A stretch of 64,000 nt of DNA. Source: Micromonospora pattaloongensis. GTDB lineage: Bacteria > Actinomycetota > Actinomycetes > Mycobacteriales > Micromonosporaceae. The notes beneath the pieces are model-generated. The model saw only the letters and a program-made list of their open reading frames with translations. It did no database searches and was not told the DNA's origin. The stretch spans positions 248,001 to 312,000 of the forward strand of contig NZ_FNPH01000005.1 in NCBI RefSeq assembly GCF_900107255.1. The letters run 5' to 3'. Below, in pieces: positions 9,546-17,429 of this stretch; within the stretch, counting starts at the first letter, position 1; each line of letters starts with the position of its first letter. A program made the translations under genes and the position numbers.

Positions 9546-11393
9546 GTGGCGAGTAAGACGAGTCGAGACGTCCTCGTGCGGGGACTGCGGGTCCTGGGCC
9601 GCGCCATCCGGGAGGAGCCGAAGATCTTCGCCGTCGCCGTCGGCGGCAGCGTGCTGTTCGGGCTGCTGACGATCGGCAGCGCGTACCTCGTCGGGGCGAT
9701 CGTGGGCGACGTCGTGGTGCCCGCCATCTCCACCGGCCGCGCCGACACCGGTCTGCTCGCGCTCGGCGCCGCGGCCCTGATCGGGATCAGCGTGCTGAAG
9801 GTGGTCGGCATCTTCGGCCGCCGGCTCGGCGCCGGCTACATGCAGTTCCGGCTCCAGGCCGCCTACCGCCGCCGGGTCACCCGCCGTTACCTCGAGCTCC
9901 CGCTCGCCTGGCATCAGCGGCACGCCACCGGAACGCTGCTCTCCAACGCCAACTCCGACGTCGAGGCGACCTGGTTCCCGATCGCCCCGCTGCCGTTCGC
10001 GGTCGGCACCGTGGTGATGCTCGTCACCGCGTTCGCCTCCCTGTTCGCCACCGACTGGGTGCTCGCCCTCGTCGGCGTGGCGATCTTCCCGGCGCTGTTC
10101 GCCCTCAACGTCGTCTACTCCCGTCGGATGGCGCCCCGCCAGGCCCGCGCGCAGCAACTGCGGGCCGAGGTGAGCGAGATCGCCCACGAGAGCTTCGACG
10201 GCGCGCTGGTCGTCAAGACGATGGGGCGCGAGGCGCAGGAGACCTCGCGGTTCGCCGCCCGCGCCGGCGAACTGCGCGACGCGCTGATCTCGGTCGGCCG
10301 GCTCCGCGGCGTCTTCGACCCGATGCTGGAGACGCTGCCCAGCGTCGGCACCCTCGCCGTGCTGCTGATCGGCGCGTGGCGGCTGCGACAGGGCGCGGTG
10401 ACCGTGACCGAGCTGGTCAGCGTCGCGTTCCTGTTCACGGTGCTCGCCTTCCCGGTCCGCGCGATCGGCTGGGTCCTCGCCGAGCTGCCGCGCAGCGTCG
10501 CCGGCTGGGAACGGGTGCGGCACGTGCTCACCGCGACCGGCGAGATGCCGTACGGCGACGCGGAGCTCGACACCCGCGACACCCCGGCGACGCTCGCCTT
10601 CGACCGGGTCGGCTTCGGCTACGAACCGGCCGATCCGCAGCAGCCCGCGCAGCCGGTGCTGCACGACATCTCCTTCACCGTCCCGCCCGGTAGGACCGTG
10701 GCGCTCGTGGGCCCCACCGGCTCCGGCAAGTCGACCATCGCCGCCCTCGCCGTGCGGCTGGTCGATCCGCAGTCCGGCCGGGTCACCATCGACGGCCTCG
10801 ACGTCCGGTCGTTGCGGGCCGCGTCGCTGGCCGCCACGGCCGCGCTGGTGGCCCAGGTGCCGTTCGTCTTCGACGACACCGTCCGGGCCAACATCGCGCT
10901 CGACCGTCCCGGCGTGACCGACGACGAGGTCTGGGCGGCGCTGCGGCTGGCCGGGGCGGACGGGTTCGTGGCCCGGCTGCCCGACGGGCTGGACGCGATG
11001 GTCGGCGAGCGCGGCACCACCCTCTCCGGTGGGCAGCGCCAGCGGCTGACGCTGGCCCGGGCGCTGGCCGGCCGCCCCCGGCTGCTCGTCCTCGACGACG
11101 CCACCAGCGCCGTCGACCCGCGCGTCGAGGCGGCGATCCTCGCCGCGCTGCGTCGCGCCGACACCGCGACGTCGATCCTGGTCGTCGCGTACCGGCGGGC
11201 CACGATCGCGCTCGCCGACGAGGTCGTCTACGTCGAGCACGGCCGGGTGGTCGCGCACGGCACCCATCCGGAGCTGCTGGCGAGTTGTACCGGCTACGCG
11301 GACCTGGTCACCGCGTACGAGAAGGCCGAGGCGGAGCGGGAACGCGAGAAGGCGTACGAGGAGGCCACGTTGGACGCCGAGGTGGGGGCATGA
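9546..11393 (+). CDS. ABC exporter half-transporter, subunit 1 (degenerate catalytic residues)
   Basis: 615 aa: an N-terminal type I exporter TM domain (about 1-330) fused to a nucleotide-binding domain. Walker A is GPTGSGKST (about 389-397) and the signature is canonical LSGGQRQR (about 494). The residue after the Walker B aspartate is Asp, not Glu (LDDATSAVD), and the switch histidine is replaced by Tyr (VVAYRRAT). This is typical of the degenerate half of heterodimeric exporters. The GTG start is preceded by GGGGGAG. The gene overlaps the partner by 4 bp (ATGA), so the two are translationally coupled. The substrate is unknown; drugs, lipids or peptides are possible. Confidence 0.93.
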   Translation: MASKTSRDVLVRGLRVLGRAIREEPKIFAVAVGGSVLFGLLTIGSAYLVGAIVGDVVVPAISTGRADTGLLALGAAALIGISVLKVVGIFGRRLGAGYMQFRLQAAYRRRVTRRYLELPLAWHQRHATGTLLSNANSDVEATWFPIAPLPFAVGTVVMLVTAFASLFATDWVLALVGVAIFPALFALNVVYSRRMAPRQARAQQLRAEVSEIAHESFDGALVVKTMGREAQETSRFAARAGELRDALISVGRLRGVFDPMLETLPSVGTLAVLLIGAWRLRQGAVTVTELVSVAFLFTVLAFPVRAIGWVLAELPRSVAGWERVRHVLTATGEMPYGDAELDTRDTPATLAFDRVGFGYEPADPQQPAQPVLHDISFTVPPGRTVALVGPTGSGKSTIAALAVRLVDPQSGRVTIDGLDVRSLRAASLAATAALVAQVPFVFDDTVRANIALDRPGVTDDEVWAALRLAGADGFVARLPDGLDAMVGERGTTLSGGQRQRLTLARALAGRPRLLVLDDATSAVDPRVEAAILAALRRADTATSILVVAYRRATIALADEVVYVEHGRVVAHGTHPELLASCTGYADLVTAYEKAEAEREREKAYEEATLDAEVGA

Positions 11394-13165
11394 CCGCGCA
11401 GTCGGTCCGGCAGGAGTCGACGTGGCGGACCATGCGCCGTGGGCTGGCGCTCTCGCCGGAGCTGCGCACCGGGCTCGCCGGCACGATCGGGCTGGCGCTG
11501 GTGTCGATGGTCGGGCGGGCCGCCGTACCCGTGGCGGTGCAGCAGGGCATCGATCGCGGCCTGCGCGCGGCCGGCGGTCCGGACCTCGGCGTGGTCGGCG
11601 CCGTCGTGGCCGTGAGCGCCGCGGTGCTGGCGGTGACCACGCTCTGCGGCTACCTGATGATGCGCCGGCTCTTCACGGTCAGCGAGACGGCGCTGGCCGG
11701 CGTGCGCACCCGGGCGTTCCGGCACGTGCACGACCTGTCGATGCTGCACCAGCAGGGGGAGCGGCGCGGCTCGCTCGTCTCCCGGGTCACCAGCGACGTT
11801 GACCAGATCACCCAGTTCCTGCAGTGGGGCGGGGTGATCCTGCTGATCAGCGGCGGCCAGGTGGTGGTCACCGCGACCGTGATGGCCGTCTACTCCTGGC
11901 AGCTCACCCTGGTGGTCCTCGCCGCGTTCATCCCCGCGTTCGTGGTGATCCGGGCGTTCCAGAAGCGGCTGGCCGGCGCGTACGCGACGGTCCGGCAGCG
12001 GATGGGCGCGCTGCTCGCGGCGATCGCGGAGAGCGTGGTCGGCGCGCCGGTCATCCGGGCGTACGGGGTGTCGGCGCGCACCGCGAAGCGGCTCGACGAG
12101 GCGATCGAGGGGCAGCGGCGCGCGCAGCAGCGGGCGCTGCGCACGAGCGTGATCGGCTTTTCCACTGGCGAGATCGCCGCCGGGCTGGCGCTGGCCGCCG
12201 TGGTGGTGCTCGGGGTGCGGCTCGGCATCGACGGGTCCCTGACGATCGGCAAGCTCACGGCGTTCCTGTTCCTGGTGACGCTCTTCATCCAGCCGGTGCA
12301 GATCGCCACCGAGGTGCTCAACGAGGCGCAGAACGCCATCGCCGGCTGGCGGCGGGTGCTCGACGTGCTGGACGTCGCGCCGGATGTCGCCGACCCGGCG
12401 GAGAACGGCCGGGACCTGCCGCCCGGTCCGCTCGACGTCGCCTTCGTCGATGTCTGCTTCGCCTATCCCGGCGGCCCGCAGGTGCTCTCCGACGTCACCG
12501 TCGACATCCCGGCGAAGACCCGGGTGGCGGTGGTCGGCGAGACCGGCAGCGGCAAGACGACGTTCGCGAAGCTGCTGACCCGGCTGATGGACCCGACCTC
12601 CGGGCAGGTGCTGCTCTCGGGCGTGCCGCTGGACGAGGTGCGGTTCGCGTCGCTGCGGTCGCGGGTGGTGATGGTGCCGCAGGACGGCTTCCTGTTCAAC
12701 GCCACGGTCGCCGAGAACGTCCGGTTCGCCCGGCCGTCCCTGACCGACGAGCAGCTCACGCTCGCCTTCGCCGAGCTGGGGCTCACCGATTGGGTCGCCG
12801 GCCTGCCGGCCGGACTCGCCACCGAGGTGGGGGAGCGGGGCGAGGCGCTGAGCGTGGGCGAGCGGCAGCTGGTCGCGCTGGCCCGGGCGTACGTGGCCGA
12901 CCCCGATCTGCTCGTGCTGGACGAGGCGACCAGCGCGGTGGACCCGGCGACCGAGGTGCGGCTGCAGCGCACCCTCGACGCGGTGACCCGCGGCCGGACG
13001 ACCGTGGCGATCGCGCACCGGCTCTCGACCGCGCAGTCCGCCGACGAGGTGATCGTGGTCGACCGCGGGCGGGTGGTGCAGCGCGGCCCGCACGACGAGC
13101 TGGTCGGGGATCCGTCGTCGGTCTACGGCAAGCTCTTCGCCTCCTGGCTGGAGCAGACCCGCTGA
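11390..13165 (+). CDS. ABC exporter half-transporter, subunit 2 (degenerate signature motif)
   Basis: 591 aa with a TM domain (about 1-330) and an NBD. Walker A GETGSGKTT is at about 383. The catalytic Glu (LDEATSAVD) and switch His (IAHRLST) are present, but the signature is LSVGERQ instead of LSGGQ. Together with subunit 1 this gives one canonical and one degenerate ATP site, as in TM287/288-like heterodimers. The ATG at 11390 overlaps the upstream TGA. Earlier in-frame positions belong to the upstream gene. It is followed directly by a terminator. Confidence 0.93.
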   Translation: MTAQSVRQESTWRTMRRGLALSPELRTGLAGTIGLALVSMVGRAAVPVAVQQGIDRGLRAAGGPDLGVVGAVVAVSAAVLAVTTLCGYLMMRRLFTVSETALAGVRTRAFRHVHDLSMLHQQGERRGSLVSRVTSDVDQITQFLQWGGVILLISGGQVVVTATVMAVYSWQLTLVVLAAFIPAFVVIRAFQKRLAGAYATVRQRMGALLAAIAESVVGAPVIRAYGVSARTAKRLDEAIEGQRRAQQRALRTSVIGFSTGEIAAGLALAAVVVLGVRLGIDGSLTIGKLTAFLFLVTLFIQPVQIATEVLNEAQNAIAGWRRVLDVLDVAPDVADPAENGRDLPPGPLDVAFVDVCFAYPGGPQVLSDVTVDIPAKTRVAVVGETGSGKTTFAKLLTRLMDPTSGQVLLSGVPLDEVRFASLRSRVVMVPQDGFLFNATVAENVRFARPSLTDEQLTLAFAELGLTDWVAGLPAGLATEVGERGEALSVGERQLVALARAYVADPDLLVLDEATSAVDPATEVRLQRTLDAVTRGRTTVAIAHRLSTAQSADEVIVVDRGRVVQRGPHDELVGDPSSVYGKLFASWLEQTR

Positions 13166-13168
13166 AAG

Positions 13169-13208
13169 AAGGCCCCTTGTCATCGCTTTTCGGATAACAA
13201 GGGGCCTT
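13169..13208. terminator. Bidirectional hairpin terminator
   Basis: A perfect 12-bp stem (13169-13180 with 13197-13208) sits between the convergent ABC exporter and rpsD genes, with As on one side and TTTC on the other. Confidence 0.85.
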
Positions 13209-13213
13209 TCGGG

Positions 13214-13825
13214 TCAGCGCGAGTAGAACTCGACGACCAGCTGCTCGTCGCAGATGACCGGGACCTCGCTGCGGGCGGGCTCGCGCAGCAGCGTCGCCGA
13301 CAGGTCGGTCAGGCTGGCCGACAGGTACGGCGCGGTGGGGCCGTCGCCGAGGTGCGCGCCCGCGGCCGCGAGCTGGAACGGCGGCTTCTGCCGGCTCCGC
13401 TCCCGGACCTGCACGACCTGCCCGGGCCGAAGCCGGTACGACGGCCGGTCGACCTTCGCGCCGTCCACGGCGAAGTGGCCGTGCGCCACGAGCTGGCGGG
13501 CGTGGTAGATGGTGCGGGCCAGCCCGGCGCGGTGCACGACCGCGTCCAGGCGGCGCTCGAGGAGACCGACGAGGTTCTCACCGGTCTTGCCGCTCTTGCG
13601 CACCGCGTCGTCGAAGGTGCGGCGCAGCTGCGTCTCGCTGACGTTGTACTGGTGGCGCAGGCGCTGCTTCTCCAGCAGCCGTACCTGGTAGTCCGAGGTC
13701 TTACGGCGCTGCCGCCCGTGAACGCCCGGCGGGAAGGGACGGCGTTCGAAGTACTTCGCGCACTTCGGGGTCAGGGGGAGGCCGAGGGCGCGGGAGAGCC
13801 GCGCCTTGGGGCGGGCCTGGTTCAC
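13214..13825 (-). CDS. rpsD: 30S ribosomal protein S4, stand-alone gene (zinc-cluster-free form)
   Basis: 203 aa with the S4 fold. The N-terminal region (KLSRALGLPLTPKCAKYFE) lacks the four-cysteine zinc cluster. The S4 RNA-binding domain LDAVVHRAGLARTIYHARQ...HGHFAVDGAKVDRPSYRLRPG is intact, as is the conserved end VPVICDEQLVVEFYSR. It resembles the zinc-free Streptomyces form. It lies outside the alpha ribosomal operon, next to transport and iron-type genes, so it may be a second, conditionally expressed S4. The GTG start at 13823-13825 has AGAGGTG upstream. An iron-box-like palindrome lies about 20 bp further upstream. Confidence 0.92.
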   Translation of the reverse strand: MNQARPKARLSRALGLPLTPKCAKYFERRPFPPGVHGRQRRKTSDYQVRLLEKQRLRHQYNVSETQLRRTFDDAVRKSGKTGENLVGLLERRLDAVVHRAGLARTIYHARQLVAHGHFAVDGAKVDRPSYRLRPGQVVQVRERSRQKPPFQLAAAGAHLGDGPTAPYLSASLTDLSATLLREPARSEVPVICDEQLVVEFYSR

Positions 13826-13843
13826 GGGACACCTCTTTTCTTT

Positions 13844-13862
13844 TGAGGTTAGGCTGACCTTA
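13844..13862. promoter_or_regulatory. IdeR/DmdR-type iron box between rpsD and the DUF2470 gene
   Basis: TGAGGTTAGGCTGACCTTA matches 16 of 19 positions of the actinobacterial iron-box consensus TTAGGTTAGGCTAACCTAA. It lies 19 bp upstream of the rpsD start and 24 bp upstream of the DUF2470 start, where a bound Fe-dependent DtxR-family repressor would block either promoter. Confidence 0.7.
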
Positions 13863-13885
13863 CTAACACCCGGGAGGTTCCGGAT

Positions 13886-14650
13886 ATGCCACCCACCCCC
13901 GCCGAGCTCGCCCGCACCCTGGCCGCCGGCCGGCTGCCCGGTGTCGCACACGTCGCGTTCCGGCCCGGCCCGCATCCCGTCCGGCACGTCACCGACCCGC
14001 TCGGCCGGGTGCTCCTGCTCGTCCCGTCCGCGGGCCGGGCGGCCCGGGCGCTGCGGCCGGAGCCGGGCGTCGACGACGCCGCGATCGTGCTGGACGTCCC
14101 GGACGTCCCGCCGCTGCCCGGCGCGCCCGGGCTCGGCCGGGTGCGGATCTCCGGCTGGGTCAGCCCGCTCGCCGGCGAGGCGGCGCGGGAGGCCGCCCTG
14201 CAGTACGCCGACGTCGACCCGGCGGGGGACCTGCTCGACGTGGGGCGCGCGTTCACGCTGCACCGTGTCGAGGTCGCCGAGGTGCGGCTGGAGCGCGGCG
14301 GGACGACGGTCGAGGTCGACCCGGACGACTACCGGGACGCCGAGCCGGATCCGCTGCACGCCGTGGAGGCGGAGCTGCTCGCGGACCTGGCCGGTCACCA
14401 CGGGCCGGAGCTGGGCGACTACCTGCGGCGGCAGCTGCGGGTCGCCGGCCGGGACGGGGGTCCGGAGCCGCCGCGGGTGGTGCGGCTCGACCGGTACGGC
14501 TTCGTGGTGGCGCTCGGCGCCGGACGCGCGCCGTACGCCCGGCTCGCGTTTCCGCACCCGGTGCGCGATCGCGCGGAACTGGCCCGGCTGCTGCATCCGG
14601 TGCTCTGCCGACGCTGCGCCGGTCGCTGCGGCCGGCCGAGCGAGACCTGA
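13886..14650 (+). CDS. DUF2470-domain protein, possible haem/iron-linked function
   Basis: 254 aa. The N-terminal part (about 1-135) is loosely like the flavin-binding split-barrel fold. The C-terminal part (about 155-245; DPLHAVEAELLADLAGHH through VRLDRYGFVVALG) matches DUF2470, found fused to HugZ-type haem-utilisation proteins. Two CxxC-like cysteines (CRRCAGRC) lie near the C-terminus. The ATG at 13886 follows GGGAGG. It is divergent from rpsD across a predicted iron box. A role in haem or iron handling is inferred from domain and context; no catalytic motif is evident. Confidence 0.7.
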   Translation: MPPTPAELARTLAAGRLPGVAHVAFRPGPHPVRHVTDPLGRVLLLVPSAGRAARALRPEPGVDDAAIVLDVPDVPPLPGAPGLGRVRISGWVSPLAGEAAREAALQYADVDPAGDLLDVGRAFTLHRVEVAEVRLERGGTTVEVDPDDYRDAEPDPLHAVEAELLADLAGHHGPELGDYLRRQLRVAGRDGGPEPPRVVRLDRYGFVVALGAGRAPYARLAFPHPVRDRAELARLLHPVLCRRCAGRCGRPSET

Positions 14651-14680
14651 TCGCCCATCGCTGACGTTCCGCGCCGTGGC

Positions 14681-14734
14681 GGGGCCTGCTCCCGTAGCGG
14701 GGCCTGCTGCCGTGGTGGGGCCTGCTGCCGTGGT
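14681..14734. repeat. Three tandem copies of an 18-bp unit
   Basis: Units start at 14681, 14699 and 14717. The last two, GGGGCCTGCTGCCGTGGT, are identical and the first differs at a few positions. They lie just beyond the DUF2470 stop codon, in a 325-bp gap that holds no gene. Confidence 0.85.
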
Positions 14735-14758
14735 CGGGCGAGGTGCCTCCGCCCGTCA

Positions 14759-14841
14759 CCTTTGCTCTGCTTACCCGGAGGAAACACACGCTGTCCGATA
14801 TCCGGACAGTGGGTGTTGCGGATGAGGAAGCAGAGCAAAGG
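14759..14841. repeat. Nested inverted repeat (possible dispersed palindromic element)
   Basis: Outer 14-bp arms CCTTTGCTCTGCTT (14759-14772) and its complement (14828-14841) enclose an inner 7-bp inverted repeat CTGTCCG/CGGACAG (14791-14797 with 14803-14809). The whole can fold as a long hairpin with a central stem. No ORF inside looks genuine. Confidence 0.75.
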
Positions 14842-14887
14842 CGCCCGAACCGAGTTCCGGGCCGGCGTCGCGGCGCGGGAGTCGGGA

Positions 14888-14971
14888 CGGCGCGGGGAGT
14901 CGGCACCGCGCGGCGGGAAGTTGGCGCCGCGCGGGAAGTTGGCACCGCGCGGAGTCGGGACCGCGCGGGGA
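14888..14971. repeat. Degenerate GC-rich tandem repeats
   Basis: Imperfect units of about 16-21 bp built on CCGCGCGGGAAGTTGGCA and CGCGCGGAGTCGG variants run up to the stop codon of the TetR gene. The plus-strand frame across them yields short KLAPRG repeats but has no RBS, so I do not call a gene. Confidence 0.6.
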
Positions 14972-14975
14972 CGCG

Positions 14976-15590
14976 TCAGCGCAGGTGGTCGAAGGCGCCG
15001 GGTAGCTCGTCGGTGAGGTAGCGCTGGATGGTCGGCCCGACGGCGGCGACCAGCGCCCCGGTCGGGGCCGAGGCGAACGGCTCGACCTTGATGATGTAGC
15101 GGACCATCGCGAGCCCGACCAGCTGTGAGGCCACCAGCGGCACCCGCAGCGCCGCCTCCGCCGGATCGAGCTCGGCGGCCTTCACCATCGGGCGCATCAC
15201 CTGCGTCAGCATGAACTCACGCAACAGCCGCGCGGTCCAGTCGTTGCTCACCGCCGACCGCAGCAGGGCGACGGCGGCGGTGCCGGCCGGCGAGTCCCAG
15301 ATGCCGAGGAAGGCCCCGACCAGTCGCTCGCCGACTGCGTCCGGGTCGCCGTTCCAGACGCGCGGGATCAGCTCGCCCGGATCGATCGGCGAGTTCATGG
15401 CGGCGAGGAAGAGCTGGTCCTTGGTGCCGAAGTAGTGGTGCACCAGCGCGGGGTCGACTCCGGCGGCGGCGGCGATGGCACGGATCGAGGCCTGGTCGAA
15501 GCCCCGTTCCGCGAACGCCTCCCGGGCGGCCGCGAGGATCGCCTCCCGGGTGTCCGGGTTCCCGGGACGCCGGCCGGTCCGTCGTGCCAT
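14976..15590 (-). CDS. TetR-family transcriptional repressor
   Basis: 204 aa from the ATG at 15588-15590 (MARRTGRRPG). The N-terminal helix-turn-helix spans about 13-60 (REAILAAAREAFAERGF ... VHHYFGTKDQLF). The C-terminal ligand domain resembles the tetracyclin-repressor-like class found beside exporters. AGAGGA lies just upstream of the start; an earlier in-frame ATG at 15611 overlaps a hairpin and is less likely. It is downstream of and co-oriented with the ABC-2 exporter pair, so it is the probable repressor of that operon. Confidence 0.9.
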   Translation of the reverse strand: MARRTGRRPGNPDTREAILAAAREAFAERGFDQASIRAIAAAAGVDPALVHHYFGTKDQLFLAAMNSPIDPGELIPRVWNGDPDAVGERLVGAFLGIWDSPAGTAAVALLRSAVSNDWTARLLREFMLTQVMRPMVKAAELDPAEAALRVPLVASQLVGLAMVRYIIKVEPFASAPTGALVAAVGPTIQRYLTDELPGAFDHLR

Positions 15591-15604
15591 GCGGTCCTCT
15601 CTCG

Positions 15605-15662
15605 TGATCAAGGGCCCGGCGTCCCCGACGCGTGGGTCGGAGCGTCGCCGGCCCCTTGATCA
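15605..15662 (-). terminator. Long imperfect palindrome before the TetR gene
   Basis: Arms at 15605-15621 and 15646-15662 match at 16 of 17 positions. The element lies between the permease stop and the TetR RBS. It could terminate the exporter transcript or act as a regulatory leader for the repressor. Confidence 0.6.
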
Positions 15663-15686
15663 TCGCGCAGGCGGGCGGGGCAGGGG

Positions 15687-16442
15687 TCAGGGGGTGCGGC
15701 GGCGGAGCGTTGCGGCGGCGAGGACGAGCGCTACGACGACGGCGCCGGCGACCACCGCCACGTCCCGCCACATCGTGCCGGTCGGCTCGGCGTACGCGCC
15801 GACCTCCTGCAGCGCCTCGACCGCGTACGACAGCGGCAGCACGTCGCTGACCGCCTGCAGCCACCCCGCCATCTGCCCGCGCGCGACGAAGAGCCCGCAG
15901 AGCAGCAGCTGCGGGACCACCACGACCGGCATGAACTGCACGGCCTGGAATTCCGTCCGCGCGAAGGCGCTGCAGAACAGCCCGAGCGCCACTCCGAGCA
16001 CGGCGTTGACCACCGCGATCAGGATGACCAGCGCGGTGGGGCCGGCGGTCTCCAGGCCGAAGATCCAGTACGCCACCACGGCGGCGACGCTGGCCTGCAC
16101 CGCGGCGGCGGCACCGAACGCGATGCCGTATCCGAAGAGCAGGTCGAGCCGGCCGAGCGGGGTGGTGAGCAGCCGCTCCAGCGTGCCGGTGGTGCGTTCG
16201 CGCAGCATGGCGATGCTGGTCACCAGAAACATGATCACGAAGGGGAACACCCCGAGCATGACCAGCGCGATCCGGTCGAACATGGACGGTTGGCCGGGCG
16301 GCGTGGGCTGGTCCGCGTACATGAAGTAGAGGAGCGTCAGCAGCAGCGCCGGAACGACGAGCAGCAGGGCGACCGTACGCCGGTCGTGGCGCAGCTGCCG
16401 CAGGATGCGCCCGGTGGTCGCGGCCAGGATCCGCGGGCTCAT
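15687..16442 (-). CDS. ABC-2 type transporter permease
   Basis: 251 aa, about six hydrophobic segments (near 24-42, 58-80, 100-125, 137-160, 168-187 and 222-243). The RERTTGTLERLLTTPLGRLDLL segment is typical of ABC-2 permeases of the drug/lipid exporter type. The ATG at 16440-16442 overlaps the ATPase stop by 4 bp, showing coupled translation. It forms the membrane channel for the ATPase encoded upstream. The substrate is unknown; export of a toxic compound is likely given the TetR partner. Confidence 0.9.
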   Translation of the reverse strand: MSPRILAATTGRILRQLRHDRRTVALLLVVPALLLTLLYFMYADQPTPPGQPSMFDRIALVMLGVFPFVIMFLVTSIAMLRERTTGTLERLLTTPLGRLDLLFGYGIAFGAAAAVQASVAAVVAYWIFGLETAGPTALVILIAVVNAVLGVALGLFCSAFARTEFQAVQFMPVVVVPQLLLCGLFVARGQMAGWLQAVSDVLPLSYAVEALQEVGAYAEPTGTMWRDVAVVAGAVVVALVLAAATLRRRTP

Positions 16443-17182
16443 GACCGCACCGTCCCCTTCTCCGCGCCCGCCCGCTCGCGGTCCCGGATGATCCGCAGGA
16501 ACGCCTCGTCCAGGTCGTCGGTGCCGGCGGCGGCCCGGACCGCGGCGGGGGTGTCGTCGGCGACGAGCCGTCCCTCGCGGATGAGCAGCAGCCGGTCGCA
16601 GCGGCCCGCCTCGTCCATGACGTGGCTGGAGATCAGCAGCGTGGTGCCGGCCGCGGCGAGCGCGTGGAACCTCTCCCACAGGTCGGTCCGGAGCACCGGG
16701 TCCTGGCCGACCGTCGGCTCGTCGAGGACGAGTACCTCGGGGCGGCCGAGGATGGCGCAGGCCAGCGAGGCGCGGCTGCGTTGGCCGCCGGAGAGCGTGC
16801 CCACGAGTTGGGTGGCCGCGCCGGCGAGCCCGACGTCGGTGACCGCGGCGTCGGCGTCGGCGCGCGACAGGCCGTGCAGCGACGCGAAATAGCGTGCGTT
16901 CTCCCGCACGGTCAGGTCGGCGTAGACGCTGGGGGCCTGGGTGAGGTAGCCCAGCTTGCGGCGCAGAGGCGCACTGCCGGCGGGATGGCCGAGCACGGTG
17001 ACCGTGCCGGACCGGATGAGCTGCACGCCCACGACGGCGCGCATCAGGGTCGTCTTTCCGCTGCCGCTGGGGCCGAGCAGGCCGGTCACGGCGCCGCGCG
17101 GAACGGCGCACGAGATGCCGTCGAGCACCCGCCGCCCCCGCCGCTCGACGACGAGGTCCCGGACCTCGATCGCTGTGTCCAT
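16439..17182 (-). CDS. ABC transporter ATP-binding protein (ABC-2 exporter)
   Basis: 247 aa. Walker A is GPSGSGKTT (about 36-44), the Q-loop lies at YLTQAPSVY, the signature is LSGGQRSR, Walker B is VLVLDEPTVG, and the H-loop is ISSHVMDE. The CcmA/DrrA-like form fits a two-gene exporter with the following permease. The ATG at 17180-17182 has GAAGGA upstream. A candidate operator lies just before it. The longer in-frame extension upstream crosses the operator and is rejected. Confidence 0.92.
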   Translation of the reverse strand: MDTAIEVRDLVVERRGRRVLDGISCAVPRGAVTGLLGPSGSGKTTLMRAVVGVQLIRSGTVTVLGHPAGSAPLRRKLGYLTQAPSVYADLTVRENARYFASLHGLSRADADAAVTDVGLAGAATQLVGTLSGGQRSRASLACAILGRPEVLVLDEPTVGQDPVLRTDLWERFHALAAAGTTLLISSHVMDEAGRCDRLLLIREGRLVADDTPAAVRAAAGTDDLDEAFLRIIRDRERAGAEKGTVRS

Positions 17183-17203
17183 GGTGATCCTTCGATAGGG
17201 AAA

Positions 17204-17235
17204 CTCATCACCCGTTGAACTCAACGCTAGATGAG
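17204..17235. promoter_or_regulatory. Candidate TetR operator upstream of the ABC-2 exporter
   Basis: Two nested dyads are present: outer CTCATC (17204-17209) with GATGAG (17230-17235), and inner GTTGA (17214-17218) with TCAAC (17221-17225). Size and symmetry fit a TetR-family site in the exporter promoter, 22 bp upstream of its start codon. Confidence 0.55.
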
Positions 17236-17429
17236 ATTCGGCGGGGTGCACAAGCGGCCGTCCGACATCACCCGATCGGCCCGGTTTCCGCGTGCCGCTG
17301 CGGGCCGCGCCCCCGCGTCGCACGACAGTGGGGCCGAGCCGCCCGGGGAGGTGGCATCATGGGCGTCGGCAGCCGCTGTACCCCCCACTCACCCCCCGTG
17401 TCGGTCATCGCCCCACACGCGGAGGTTCC

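Noticed and set aside
14762-15016. Plus-strand ORF encoding KLAPRG repeats
   Set aside because: No RBS; the frame is produced by the degenerate GC repeats and overlaps the TetR 3' end.
17231-17429. N-terminal extension of the M23 peptidase
   Set aside because: The upstream frame lacks an RBS and would bury the TM anchor; GGAGG precedes the GTG at 17430.
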